Shown: positions 27,195 through 35,660 of the stretch, piece after piece
Numbering within the stretch: position 1 is the first letter of the stretch
Layout: each line of letters starts with the position of its first letter
DNA from: an uncultured Phycicoccus sp.
Lineage (GTDB): Bacteria; Actinomycetota; Actinomycetes; Actinomycetales; Dermatophilaceae
NCBI RefSeq assembly: GCF_947495705.1
Contig: NZ_CANLZR010000002.1
Coordinates: 349,419 to 413,418 of the forward strand
Direction of reading: 5' to 3'
DNA: 64,000 bases
Notes under the pieces: generated by a model
What the model was told of the DNA's origin: nothing
What the model saw: the letters and a program-made list of their open reading frames with translations, nothing else
Databases searched by the model: none
Made by a program: the position numbers and the translations under genes

Positions 27195-28649
27195 TCAGCG
27201 GGGCCAGACGATCGAGACCTCGGCGGGCGCTCCCGGCCCGCCGCTGCGTCGCGTGCGGTACTCGGGGACCCCGACGCAGGTCCACAGCAGACAGGCGACG
27301 TCCTCACCGAGAAGGGCCGGGATGTCGGTGTCGCGGAACGTCATCCCCGACGCGCCGAGCCCCATCGCCACGGCCGCGAGGTGGAGGCGACCCTCGACGA
27401 GCCCCGCCTCGAGCTGCACCTCGCGGTAGTGGTGGTCGTCGACGGTCGTGAGGTCGACGCCCGAGATCGCGACGAAGGCGGCGTCCCGCGGGAGCCCCTG
27501 CTCCAGGGACGCCCGGTACAGCTCGTCACGCAGCGCCCCCTCCGCGACTGCCCGTACGGGGTCGTCGAGGTCGGGCCAGCGATGCACGCCGGCCGCGACG
27601 CCGTCCACGGCGTTGGTGGCGACCCAGTGCGGCACCTCGGCGCCGCGCATCGAGACGGCCATCGCGTCGACGAGCGCGGTGCGCGGCACCGACGCGTCAG
27701 GGCGCATCCGCCGCATCGAGCCCTTCCGGAGCACCACGTCCTCGATCGGCGCCTCGTCGTGGGCGGCGTCGACCAGGGCCACGGACGCGCCCCGCGGGCG
27801 TTCCGGCCCGAGGGCGGTGCGGCGTCCGGCCCGTTGCGCGGCCGTCACGAGGGGGAAGACGACCCCGTCCCGGTCGTGCCGGCCCGCCATCGCGTCACCC
27901 GTGGGGTGCAGAGCCGGGTCGCCGGTCCCGAAGGCGACGACGGCCACCGGCCACTCCCGCAGCGAGTCCGCCCCGACGAGAACGGCGACCTCGTCGTCGG
28001 CGAACTCCGTGAAGAGCCGCGCGCCCAGCCCGGCGGAGTCGGAGGCGGCCAGCAGGTGCGACAGCATCGTCCCGGCGTCCCAGTAGACGTGGCGGAAGCC
28101 GCGCTCCCGGTAGCGCCAGCCGGTGCGCCACGGCACGCCGGTGACGACGACGGTCGGCGCGGCGCCGTGGGGTGGGGGGCCGACCGTCACGAGCGCGTGG
28201 GCCTCGGGGTCGTACCAGTGCACCCCGGCCGGCAGCCCGCCGCCGACCCCGTGCGGCACCGCCACGTAGAGCTCGAGCGGGAATCGGCCCCCGGCCGAGC
28301 CGGCCGCGCGGAACAGGTGACGCACCCCGCTGCGCTCCGAGGTCCGGGTCACTCCGCCGGCGAGGAACAGCACGCGGGCCAGGGCCGCGAGGTCGGTCTC
28401 GCGCGGCTCGACCGCGGCCGTGCCGGCGAGCACATCGAGCGCGGGCACGGTCGACCCCGGCAGGTCCGTGGGCAGGAGCAGCCGGTCGAGGTCCTCGTCG
28501 TAGGCCTTGTACGGCAGAGGGCGCCGGGCCGCGTCGTTGACCGCGAGCTCGCGGACGATGCGGTCGTCGTCGAGAGGCTCGGTCCACTCCCGGTCCGGCT
28601 GGTAGCTCGTGAGCCGGTGCAGCAGCTGCGTGGCGGTCTCGTCGGCCAT
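27195..28649 (-). CDS. SagB-type nitroreductase-fold oxidoreductase
   Basis: 484 residues: two nitroreductase-like halves, as in SagB/ThcOx dehydrogenases. First half contains RTSERSGVRHLFRAAGSAGG and YWDAGTMLSHLLAAS (FMN contacts), second half contains RKGSMRRMRPDASVPRTALVDAM and LEAGLVEGRLHLAAVAMGLG. SagB enzymes oxidise azolines to azoles in ribosomal peptides, but no cyclodehydratase or precursor peptide is in this window, so this is an orphan. ATG 28649 follows GGGGG; the frame opens further upstream only through repeat copy C. Flanked on both sides by the palindromic element. Confidence 0.82.
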   Translation of the reverse strand: MADETATQLLHRLTSYQPDREWTEPLDDDRIVRELAVNDAARRPLPYKAYDEDLDRLLLPTDLPGSTVPALDVLAGTAAVEPRETDLAALARVLFLAGGVTRTSERSGVRHLFRAAGSAGGRFPLELYVAVPHGVGGGLPAGVHWYDPEAHALVTVGPPPHGAAPTVVVTGVPWRTGWRYRERGFRHVYWDAGTMLSHLLAASDSAGLGARLFTEFADDEVAVLVGADSLREWPVAVVAFGTGDPALHPTGDAMAGRHDRDGVVFPLVTAAQRAGRRTALGPERPRGASVALVDAAHDEAPIEDVVLRKGSMRRMRPDASVPRTALVDAMAVSMRGAEVPHWVATNAVDGVAAGVHRWPDLDDPVRAVAEGALRDELYRASLEQGLPRDAAFVAISGVDLTTVDDHHYREVQLEAGLVEGRLHLAAVAMGLGASGMTFRDTDIPALLGEDVACLLWTCVGVPEYRTRRSGGPGAPAEVSIVWPR

Positions 28650-28658
28650 GCCCCCATC

Positions 28659-28740
28659 TTCCCCACTTTTCATGCCAGCGTCCGCGCCGGGCCCCGCTCC
28701 TGCGGGGTGTCGCGCGGACGCGAGCATGAAAAGTCGGGAA
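28659..28740. repeat. Palindromic element, copy C
   Basis: The most symmetrical copy: CCCCACTTTTCATGC pairs with GCATGAAAAGTCGGG, and GCGTCCGCGC pairs with GCGCGGACGC, around a CCCCGC/GCGGGG hairpin. Here it lies between two minus-strand genes, upstream of the SagB-like start and after the tsaD stop. Confidence 0.8.
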
Positions 28741-28755
28741 AGGCGGGGGGTCGGG

Positions 28756-29799
28756 TCAGGCGGAGACGTCGGTGACGGGCATCGAGGAGTCGGCCGGGAT
28801 GCCGAGGTCGGACGCCGGCCGGCCCTTGAGGACCATCTGGGCTCCCAGCGCGGCCACCATCGCGCCGTTGTCGGTGCACAGGCCCGGCCGGGGCACCCGC
28901 AGCTCGATCCCCGCGTCGTCGCACCGCTCCTGGGCCATCGCGCGGAGCCGGGAGTTGGCCGCCACTCCCCCGCCGATCTGCAGGTGGCCGACGCCGTGCT
29001 CCCGGCAGGCCAGGATCGCCTTGCGGGTCAGGACGTCGGTGACGGCCTCCTGGAAGCTGGCGGCGACGTCCGCCACCGGGACGGCCTCCCCCGCAGCCTC
29101 CCGGGCGGCCACCCAGCGCGACACGGCGGTCTTGAGCCCCGAGAACGAGAAGTCGAACCGGTGCCGCTCCATGTCCCGACCGGTCGTCAGCCCGCGCGGG
29201 AAGTCGATGACGACCGCACCGTCGCGGGCGGCCCGGTCGATGTGCGGCCCCCCGGGGAACGGCAGCCCGAGCACCCGCGCGACCTTGTCGAAGGCCTCCC
29301 CCGCCGCGTCGTCGATCGTCGAGCCGAGGCTGCGGACGTCGTGGGTGACGTCCGGGACGAGGAGCAGCGAGGAGTGGCCGCCGGAGACGAGCATCGCGAG
29401 GGTCGGCTCCGGCAGCGGCCCGTGCTCGACGATGTCGACGGCGACGTGGCTCGCGAGGTGGTTGACGCCGTGAAGGGGGACGCCGAGGGCCAGCGCGAGA
29501 GCCTTGGCGGACGCGACCCCGACCATGAGCGCCCCGGCGAGCCCCGGCCCCGCGGTCACCGCGACCGCGTCGACGTCGCGCAGGGTCACCCCGGCCTCGC
29601 GGCACGCGCGCTCGATGGTCGGCACCATCGCCTCGAGGTGGGCGCGGCTCGCGACCTCGGGGACGACGCCGCCGAACCGCGCGTGCTCGTCGACGCTGCT
29701 CGCGATCGCGTCGAAGAGCAGCGTCTCGCCACGGACCAGCCCGACCCCGGTCTCGTCGCAGGAGGTCTCGATGCCGAGGACCAGGGGTGCGTCAGCCAT
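28756..29799 (-). CDS. tsaD: tRNA t6A37 threonylcarbamoyltransferase TsaD
   Basis: 347 residues. [13 protein letters not shown] at the N terminus, metal-binding NHLASH near residue 112 and VSGGHSSL. Transfers the threonylcarbamoyl group to A37 of ANN-decoding tRNAs, working with TsaB and TsaE, both encoded just upstream. ATG 29799 overlaps the rimI stop by 8 nt. Last gene of the long glmS-tsaD operon; repeat copy C follows it. Confidence 0.97.
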   Translation of the reverse strand: MADAPLVLGIETSCDETGVGLVRGETLLFDAIASSVDEHARFGGVVPEVASRAHLEAMVPTIERACREAGVTLRDVDAVAVTAGPGLAGALMVGVASAKALALALGVPLHGVNHLASHVAVDIVEHGPLPEPTLAMLVSGGHSSLLLVPDVTHDVRSLGSTIDDAAGEAFDKVARVLGLPFPGGPHIDRAARDGAVVIDFPRGLTTGRDMERHRFDFSFSGLKTAVSRWVAAREAAGEAVPVADVAASFQEAVTDVLTRKAILACREHGVGHLQIGGGVAANSRLRAMAQERCDDAGIELRVPRPGLCTDNGAMVAALGAQMVLKGRPASDLGIPADSSMPVTDVSA

Positions 29800-30283
29800 C
29801 GGAGGCTCCGTTCGGGGACAACGACTTACGCATGACGAGGGCGTCCACCGAGCCGGGCTGGTAGTAGCCGCGACGCCGGCTGAGGACGACGAAGCCCCGG
29901 CCCTCGTACAGCGCGACCGCGGCGGTGTTGTCGGCCCGGACCTCGAGCATGAGGTGCCCCGCTCCGCGAGCCGCCGCGCGCCGCTCGAGCTCGTCGACCA
30001 GGGCCCGGCCGAGGCCACGGCCGCGAGCCGCCGGTGCGACCGCCACGGTCATGACGTCGGACACCTCGCCGCCGTGGTCGAGGCCGCCGTAGCCGGCGAC
30101 GCCGGAGCCGTCGGCCACCACGACGTAGTCGCGGCGGGGACGGGCCCCCAGCTCGGCCCACCAGGACGCCTCGGACCAGGCGTCGTGCGGGAAGAGGTCG
30201 GCCTCCAGCGCGGCGAGCGCGGGGACGTCGGTCCAGCGGGCGTCGCGCATCGCCGGGCCGGCCGGTACCGGGGCGGCGCTCAT
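29792..30283 (-). CDS. rimI: Ribosomal protein N-acetyltransferase RimI
   Basis: 163 residues, single GNAT domain. Acetyl-CoA loop [20 protein letters not shown] near residue 83, and the C-terminal segment [14 protein letters not shown]. Acetylates the N-terminal Ala of ribosomal protein S18 in enterobacteria and may acetylate other proteins in actinobacteria. Sits between tsaB and tsaD with overlapping ends (ATGA with tsaB at 30280-30283), a conserved arrangement. Confidence 0.93.
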   Translation of the reverse strand: MSAAPVPAGPAMRDARWTDVPALAALEADLFPHDAWSEASWWAELGARPRRDYVVVADGSGVAGYGGLDHGGEVSDVMTVAVAPAARGRGLGRALVDELERRAAARGAGHLMLEVRADNTAAVALYEGRGFVVLSRRRGYYQPGSVDALVMRKSLSPNGASDG

Positions 30284-30942
30284 CGGGCGGCCCGCTCGGC
30301 CGTGGTGAGGGCGTCCGGGCGGCGCAGGTACAACGGCTCGACCGGCATCGGGGCACCGGCCGCGAGGCGTCGCCGCGCGACGGCGGCGAGCCGCGCGGGG
30401 TCGACGTCGAGCACATCGGGGAGCACCGCGGGGAAGGCGTCGGGGTACAGCAGGGCTCCGCGTCCGGCGGTGGGCAGCGCCCGCGTGTCCTCGGGGATGG
30501 TCGCGGCGGGCTCGACGGCGGGGGGCGTCAGCGCGCGGGCCCCGTCCTCGGCCCGCGCGTACCGCGCCCAGTAGACCTCGCGGCGGCGTGCGTCGGTGGC
30601 GACGAGGACCTCGTCGGCGTCGGTGGCCGCGAGCGCCTGCTCGGCGAGCACGTCGAGGCTGCACACCCCGTGGACCGGCACACCGAGCGCGTACCCCATC
30701 GTGACGGCGGTGACGAGGCCGACGCGCAGCCCGGTGAACGGCCCCGGCCCCGTGCCGACCGCGATGTCGGTGAGGTCACGAGGGGTCGAGCCGGCCTGCT
30801 CGAGCGCCCGCGCCACGAGCGGGGCGAGGTGCTCGGTATGGGCGCGGGCGTCGAGGACGACGGAGGTGACGGGGTCGGCGCCGTCCCGGTGCACGGCGAC
30901 GCCGATGGCGGTCGTCGCGGTGTCGATGGCGAGGATCAGCAC
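30280..30942 (-). CDS. tsaB: tRNA t6A biosynthesis protein TsaB
   Basis: 220 residues, ASKHA fold. ILAIDTATTAIGVAV at the N terminus and GTGPGPFTGLRVGLVTAVTMG near residue 67. It is an inactive TsaD paralogue that dimerises with TsaD and activates it. GTG 30942 overlaps the tsaE stop by 7 nt, and its own stop overlaps the rimI start. Confidence 0.95.
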   Translation of the reverse strand: MLILAIDTATTAIGVAVHRDGADPVTSVVLDARAHTEHLAPLVARALEQAGSTPRDLTDIAVGTGPGPFTGLRVGLVTAVTMGYALGVPVHGVCSLDVLAEQALAATDADEVLVATDARRREVYWARYARAEDGARALTPPAVEPAATIPEDTRALPTAGRGALLYPDAFPAVLPDVLDVDPARLAAVARRRLAAGAPMPVEPLYLRRPDALTTAERAAR

Positions 30943-31424
30943 GGCACACCCCCGAGCCCGGCCAGGACATCGGGCTGCCCGGTCCAGCGGGCACCGACCC
31001 CGCTGACCGTCGCGGCCCGCTCCTCGGTGTCGACGTCGACGTCGAGGACGACCTCGAGCCGGTCCTCGGCCAGCCCTTCGGCGAGCCCGTGGCCCCACTC
31101 GACGACGGTGACGCTCTGCTCGAGCGAGGCGTCGAGGTCGAGGTCGTCGAGCTCGAGCGCACCACCGAGCCGGTACGCGTCGACATGCACGAGCGCGGGC
31201 CCCCCGACCGTCGAGGGGTGCACGCGGGCGATGACGAACGTCGGGGACGTGACGGCGCCGCGCACCTCGAGCGCGGCACCGAGCCCCTGCGTGAGCGTCG
31301 TCTTGCCGGCGCCGAGGGTGCCGGTGAGCACGAGCAGGTCGCCGGCTCGCAGCAGGCGGCCGAGCGCGGCACCGAGGGCCCGGGTGTCCTCCGGTGTCGG
31401 GAGGGCGACCCGCACCGCGGTCAC
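30936..31424 (-). CDS. tsaE: tRNA t6A biosynthesis ATPase TsaE
   Basis: 162 residues. Walker A GTLGAGKTTL near residue 34, switch-like TSPTFVIARVH, HVDAYRL, and VVEWGHGL. ATP hydrolysis by TsaE resets the TsaB-TsaD complex. GTG 31424 overlaps the stop of the upstream hydrolase (GTGA, 31421-31424), which fixes the start. The long upstream opening of the frame is not coding. Confidence 0.95.
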   Translation of the reverse strand: MTAVRVALPTPEDTRALGAALGRLLRAGDLLVLTGTLGAGKTTLTQGLGAALEVRGAVTSPTFVIARVHPSTVGGPALVHVDAYRLGGALELDDLDLDASLEQSVTVVEWGHGLAEGLAEDRLEVVLDVDVDTEERAATVSGVGARWTGQPDVLAGLGGVPC

Positions 31425-32572
31425 GACGCCCTCCCCCGGCGCGGCCGCGCGCCCCGGCGCTTCTTCGACATGTCCCTGATCGTGCGGCGCACCCGTGGCT
31501 TCTCGCTGACGTCCACACCCTCCACGACGGCCCGCTGCGCACGTCGCACGAGCTTGAGCAGCTGGTCGGTGACGACGCCCGGGTGCTCGAGCATGATGAT
31601 GTGGCCGGCGTCCTCGAGGAGCACGTGCTCGGCACCCGGGACGTGGCGCAGGATCTCCTCCGAGTGCGACGCCGGGGTGATGAGGTCGCCGCTGCCGTTC
31701 ATCACGAGGGTCTCGACGCCGTGCAGGGCCCCGAGGGACGGGGTGAGGTCGAGGGCGTCCATGTGCGGCAGGAAGGCCGCCATCACCTCGAAGGAGGTGT
31801 CGAAGATCATCTCCGCCACGAGGTCGACCAGGGCCGGGCTGACCGGCGAGTCGAACGCCCACCGCTCGACGACGACGTCCTGCACGCCCTTGCCCATCTT
31901 GCGCAGGAGCCCGATCGGCCCGGCGTGCCGCGAGAGCCGGGTGAGCACGCCGGGCCCGATCGACCCCACGACCTTGCCGACCATCGGACCCAGCCCGAGC
32001 TGGGTGACCTCCTGCCCTCCGGAGCTCGTCGACACCAGCGCGACGGCGAGCACCCGGTCGCGCACGATGTCGGGGTGCTGCCCCGCGAACGACATGACGC
32101 TCATGCCGCCCATCGAGTGCCCGATGAGGACGACCGGGCCGGACCCGCACGTGGCGGCGAGCACCTGCGCGAGGTCCTTGCCGAGACGGTCGACGGTGCA
32201 GGACGCCAGGTCCGGGTGGCCGGAGCGCCCGTGCCCCCGCTGGTCGTAGCTGACGACGCGCAGGCCCTCGTGGATCAGGGCCCGACGCTGGAGGACCCAG
32301 GACTGCATCGTCAGGGCGAACCCGTGCACGAGGACGACCGTCGGGGCACGGCCGGCGAGGTGGCGGCGTCCGCGGCTGCCGGACTCCGGGGCGTCGATCT
32401 CGACGTGCAGGTCGACGCCGTCGTCGGTCGTGACGACGAGCGCCTCTGTGGGTGTGTGGCTCCACCTCTCGGCGGCGCCGGCGTCGCGGTACGGGGAGCG
32501 CGCGCGCCGGACCCGGGCACCGACCGCATCGGCGGCCGAGCCCAGGGCGGCGAGACCGGGCACGCTGGTCAT
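31421..32572 (-). CDS. Alpha/beta hydrolase
   Basis: 383 residues. VVLVHGFALTMQSW (oxyanion loop), nucleophile elbow LIGHSMGG near residue 155, catalytic Asp in NGSGDLITP and His in EDAGHIIMLEHP. Soluble or peripheral; the N-terminal 65 residues precede the core and the C-terminal 35 are very basic (KKRRGARPRRGR), which could bind nucleic acid or acidic lipids. Substrate unknown. It is wedged between alr and tsaE and coupled to both by 4-nt overlaps, so it is expressed with t6A synthesis and D-alanine supply. Confidence 0.9.
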   Translation of the reverse strand: MTSVPGLAALGSAADAVGARVRRARSPYRDAGAAERWSHTPTEALVVTTDDGVDLHVEIDAPESGSRGRRHLAGRAPTVVLVHGFALTMQSWVLQRRALIHEGLRVVSYDQRGHGRSGHPDLASCTVDRLGKDLAQVLAATCGSGPVVLIGHSMGGMSVMSFAGQHPDIVRDRVLAVALVSTSSGGQEVTQLGLGPMVGKVVGSIGPGVLTRLSRHAGPIGLLRKMGKGVQDVVVERWAFDSPVSPALVDLVAEMIFDTSFEVMAAFLPHMDALDLTPSLGALHGVETLVMNGSGDLITPASHSEEILRHVPGAEHVLLEDAGHIIMLEHPGVVTDQLLKLVRRAQRAVVEGVDVSEKPRVRRTIRDMSKKRRGARPRRGRAS

Positions 32573-33741
32573 CGGGGCTCGCCGCCGATGACCGCGCGGG
32601 GCAGGCGGGGCGCCATCCGGGTGACGATCTCGTAGTTGATGGTGTCGGCGGCCTCGGCCCAGTCCTGGGCGGTCGGCTCGCCGTCGGCGCCGCGGCCGAG
32701 GACGACGACCTCGTCGCCGGGGGCGCCGTCGAAGCCCGGCCCGAGGTCGAGCATCACCTGGTCCATGCAGACCCGTCCGGCGATGGTGTGGCGCCGACCC
32801 CGGACCTGGAGCGGGCCCCGGTTGCCCGCATGCCGCGGGATGCCGTCGGCGTACCCCATCGGCACGAGCCCGAGGACGGTGTCGCGCGCGGTCGTGTACT
32901 CGTGGCCGTAGCTGACGCCCTGCCCGGCCCGCGCCCGCTTCACCTGGGTGAGCCGCGCGGTGACCCGCATCGCCTCGCGGAGGCCGAAGTCGGCGGGGGT
33001 GCCGAGGTCGGGCACCGGCGAGAGGCCGTAGACGGCCAGGCCGGGCCGCACGAGGTCGAAGTGCGCCGACGGGTTGGTGAGCGTCGCCGCGGAGTTCGCG
33101 AGGTGGCGCAGGCCGGGGTCGACCCCGGCGCGCTCGAGCTCGGCGAGAGCCTCGACGTACCGCTCCTGCTGGGCGCGGACGGTCGGATGCCGGGGTGCGT
33201 CGGCCCACGCGAAGTGCGACCAGGTGCCGGTGACCTCGACCGCGCCGTCGGCCACGGCCCGGGCGAGGGCGACGGTGAACTCCGGCCAGTCGGTGAGGAC
33301 CCCACCGCGACCGAGCCCGGTGTCGACCTTGACCTGGACGCGGGCCGGGCGGCCACGCTCCCGGGCCGCAGCGACGGCGGTCTCGAGGTTCCAGCGGCTC
33401 CCGACCGTCACCTCGATCCGCGCGTCGAGTGCGGCGCGCACGTCGGCCTGGGGCGGGTAGATCCAGGTGAGCAGCGGCGCGTCGACCCCCGCGGCCCGCA
33501 CCGCGAGCGCCTCGTCGAGCTGAGCCACGCCCAGCCAGGCCGCACCGCCGGCGAGGGCCGCCCGGGCGGCCGTCACGAGCCCGTGGCCGTAGGCGTCGGC
33601 CTTGACGACCGCCATGACCTGGGCCGGTGCGGCCCGCCGCACGAGCTCGGCGACGTTGTCGCGGATGGCGGACGCGTCGACGGTGACCCACGCAGAAGCA
33701 CCCGCGGTCGCGGGTGCGGAGGCGGCAGGAGCGTCGGTCAT
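32569..33741 (-). CDS. alr: Alanine racemase
   Basis: 390 residues. PLP lysine in AVVKADAYGHG near residue 45, the D-Ala-contact region MGYADGIPRH and GRVCMDQVMLDLG near the C terminus. Makes D-alanine for peptidoglycan. ATG 33741 chosen; another in-frame ATG at 33753 is possible. A 92-bp gap to nnr upstream may hold an internal promoter. The stop overlaps the hydrolase ATG (ATGA, 32569-32572). Confidence 0.95.
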   Translation of the reverse strand: MTDAPAASAPATAGASAWVTVDASAIRDNVAELVRRAAPAQVMAVVKADAYGHGLVTAARAALAGGAAWLGVAQLDEALAVRAAGVDAPLLTWIYPPQADVRAALDARIEVTVGSRWNLETAVAAARERGRPARVQVKVDTGLGRGGVLTDWPEFTVALARAVADGAVEVTGTWSHFAWADAPRHPTVRAQQERYVEALAELERAGVDPGLRHLANSAATLTNPSAHFDLVRPGLAVYGLSPVPDLGTPADFGLREAMRVTARLTQVKRARAGQGVSYGHEYTTARDTVLGLVPMGYADGIPRHAGNRGPLQVRGRRHTIAGRVCMDQVMLDLGPGFDGAPGDEVVVLGRGADGEPTAQDWAEAADTINYEIVTRMAPRLPRAVIGGEPR

Positions 33742-33833
33742 GGGCCGGACCATTCTAGGACCGGCCGCCCCACCTCGGGTCCGGCAGGTCGCCGACGGGG
33801 CCGGACGGCCGACCCCGGCCGGGCGGCGTGCCG

Positions 33834-35285
33834 TCAGCGGCGGAGCAGGGCGGCGATGGTGCCCGGGAGGGCCTGGGCCACACCGAGCGCCCGCACCGGG
33901 CCGCCGGGGTTGGCACGGTCGGCGGCGACGCCGTGGACGAGCGCCCCGAGCGCTCCGGCCACGTCGGCGTCGAGTCCTGCGGCGAGCAACGTGCCGAGCA
34001 GCCCGGCGAGGACGTCGCCGGCACCGGCGGTGGCGAGCCAGGCCGGAGCGTCGGCCTGGCTCCAGGCGGGCGCTCCACCGGGGGGCACGACGAGGGTCGT
34101 CGCGCCCTTGAGCAGGACCGTCGCGCCGGTCAGCTCGGCCGCCCGCCGCGCGTGCTCGAGCGGGGCCCCCTCGACCTGCGCCCGCGTCACCTCCGTCCTG
34201 GTGAGGCGCGACAGCAGCCGTGCGCACTCCCCGGCGTGCGGGGTGAGCAGCGTGACCCGCTCGTGCCGCCGGCGCAGGACGGCGTCCTCGAGGAGGTCGA
34301 GGCCGCCGGCGTCGACGACGACCGGCGCCTCACCGCCCAGCGCGTCCCGGGCCGCGTCGAGCTGCGCCTTGGACCCCGAGGCCCGCGACGTGGTGTCCAG
34401 TCCCGGCCCGACGACCCAGGCCTGGACCCGGCCGACCCCGTGCAGGGCCTCCGGGGCCGCGGCCCGGACGAGGGCGGTGGGCGTGGGGGTCCCGACGAAG
34501 CGGACCATTCCGGCACCGGACTCGACGGCGGCGGTGACGCTGAGCACGGCCGCGCCCGTGTACGGCTCCCCGCCGGCGACGATGCCCACGACGCCCCGCG
34601 AGTACTTGTCGTCGCCCGGGACCGGCACGGGCCACAGCCCGGCCACGTCGTCGTGGTCGAGGCGGCGGACGACCGGGGTGGCGTCGACGTCGAGACCGAT
34701 GTCGACGACGGTGAGGACGCCGCAGGCCTGCTCCGTCGGCGGCAGCAGGTGCACCGGCTTGGCGACCGACAGCGTCACCGTCTCGTCGGCGATGACCCCG
34801 TCGACGTCGAACTCCGCGCCGGCGGGGTCCTGCCCCGAGGGCAGGTCGACGGCCAGGACGTACGCGGCCTCGGGCACGGCCTCGACCCATGCGCGCGCCC
34901 AGTCGGGCAGCCCGGGGCGGGCGCCGATCCCGAGGATCCCGTCGAGCACGAGGTCGGCCTCCGCGATGCTCGCCGGGTCGGTGGTGAGCACGACCCCGGC
35001 GGCCTCCGCTGCGGCCCGGGCGCCGTCGTGCACGGTCTCGCCGTGCACGGCCACGACGCTCCAGCCCGCCTCGGCCAGCCGCGCTGCGGCGTAGAGCGCG
35101 TCGGCCCCGTTGTTGCCGGGCCCGATGAGCGCGGCGACCGTGGTGGCCCCCTGGGCCTCGAGCCGGGCGGCGGCGACGGCCACGATCCCGTCGACGGCTC
35201 TGGCCATGAGCTCGCCCTCGTCGAGGCTCGCCATGAGGGCGGCCTCGGCCGCGTACACGTCCGCGATGCCGTAGGCCTCGATCAT
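33834..35285 (-). CDS. nnr: Bifunctional NAD(P)H-hydrate epimerase/dehydratase
   Basis: 483 residues. N-terminal epimerase domain (1-205) with [16 protein letters not shown] and [11 protein letters not shown]-terminal ADP-dependent dehydratase (about 215-480) with [36 protein letters not shown] and [19 protein letters not shown]. Repairs damaged NADH and NADPH hydrates. Start overlaps the acpS stop (ATGA, 35282-35285). Confidence 0.95.
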   Translation of the reverse strand: MIEAYGIADVYAAEAALMASLDEGELMARAVDGIVAVAAARLEAQGATTVAALIGPGNNGADALYAAARLAEAGWSVVAVHGETVHDGARAAAEAAGVVLTTDPASIAEADLVLDGILGIGARPGLPDWARAWVEAVPEAAYVLAVDLPSGQDPAGAEFDVDGVIADETVTLSVAKPVHLLPPTEQACGVLTVVDIGLDVDATPVVRRLDHDDVAGLWPVPVPGDDKYSRGVVGIVAGGEPYTGAAVLSVTAAVESGAGMVRFVGTPTPTALVRAAAPEALHGVGRVQAWVVGPGLDTTSRASGSKAQLDAARDALGGEAPVVVDAGGLDLLEDAVLRRRHERVTLLTPHAGECARLLSRLTRTEVTRAQVEGAPLEHARRAAELTGATVLLKGATTLVVPPGGAPAWSQADAPAWLATAGAGDVLAGLLGTLLAAGLDADVAGALGALVHGVAADRANPGGPVRALGVAQALPGTIAALLRR

Positions 35286-35647
35286 CCGGGCTGTCCGTCC
35301 CGCTCGGTGACGACGACCGCGGACGCGATGCCGGCGTCGTGCGACAGCGACACGTGGACGGTGGCGATCCCCAGCTCGGCCATCCGGGCGGCGACGGTGC
35401 CGCGGACGGTGAACGCGGGGCGGCGGTCGGGGCCCCGGGTGACCTCGGCGTCGTGCCAGCCGAGGCCGACGGGTGCGCCGAGGGCCTTGGCCAGCGCCTC
35501 CTTGGCCGCGAAGCGGGCCGCGAGGGAGGTGAGCGGCAGCTCCCGCTCGGCCTCGGTGAACAGGCGCTGCGCCAGGGCCGGGGTGCGCTCCAGGGACGCA
35601 CCGAACCGGGCGACGTCGACGACGTCGATGCCGACTCCCGCGATCAC
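35282..35647 (-). CDS. acpS: Holo-acyl-carrier-protein synthase
   Basis: 121 residues. [10 protein letters not shown] at the N terminus holds the Mg-binding Asp, and [13 protein letters not shown] near residue 57 is the second signature. Attaches 4'-phosphopantetheine from CoA to apo-ACP. GTG 35647 starts 13 nt after the glmS stop. The pantothenate kinase gene coaA, which feeds CoA synthesis, lies on the other side of glmS. Confidence 0.95.
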   Translation of the reverse strand: MIAGVGIDVVDVARFGASLERTPALAQRLFTEAERELPLTSLAARFAAKEALAKALGAPVGLGWHDAEVTRGPDRRPAFTVRGTVAARMAELGIATVHVSLSHDAGIASAVVVTERDGQPG

Positions 35648-35660
35648 CGCGTCACCGCCG

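Noticed and set aside
27195..28649. RiPP (thiazole/oxazole peptide) cluster
   Set aside because: Only the SagB-like oxidoreductase is present; no YcaO cyclodehydratase, E1-like protein, precursor peptide or transporter in the window.
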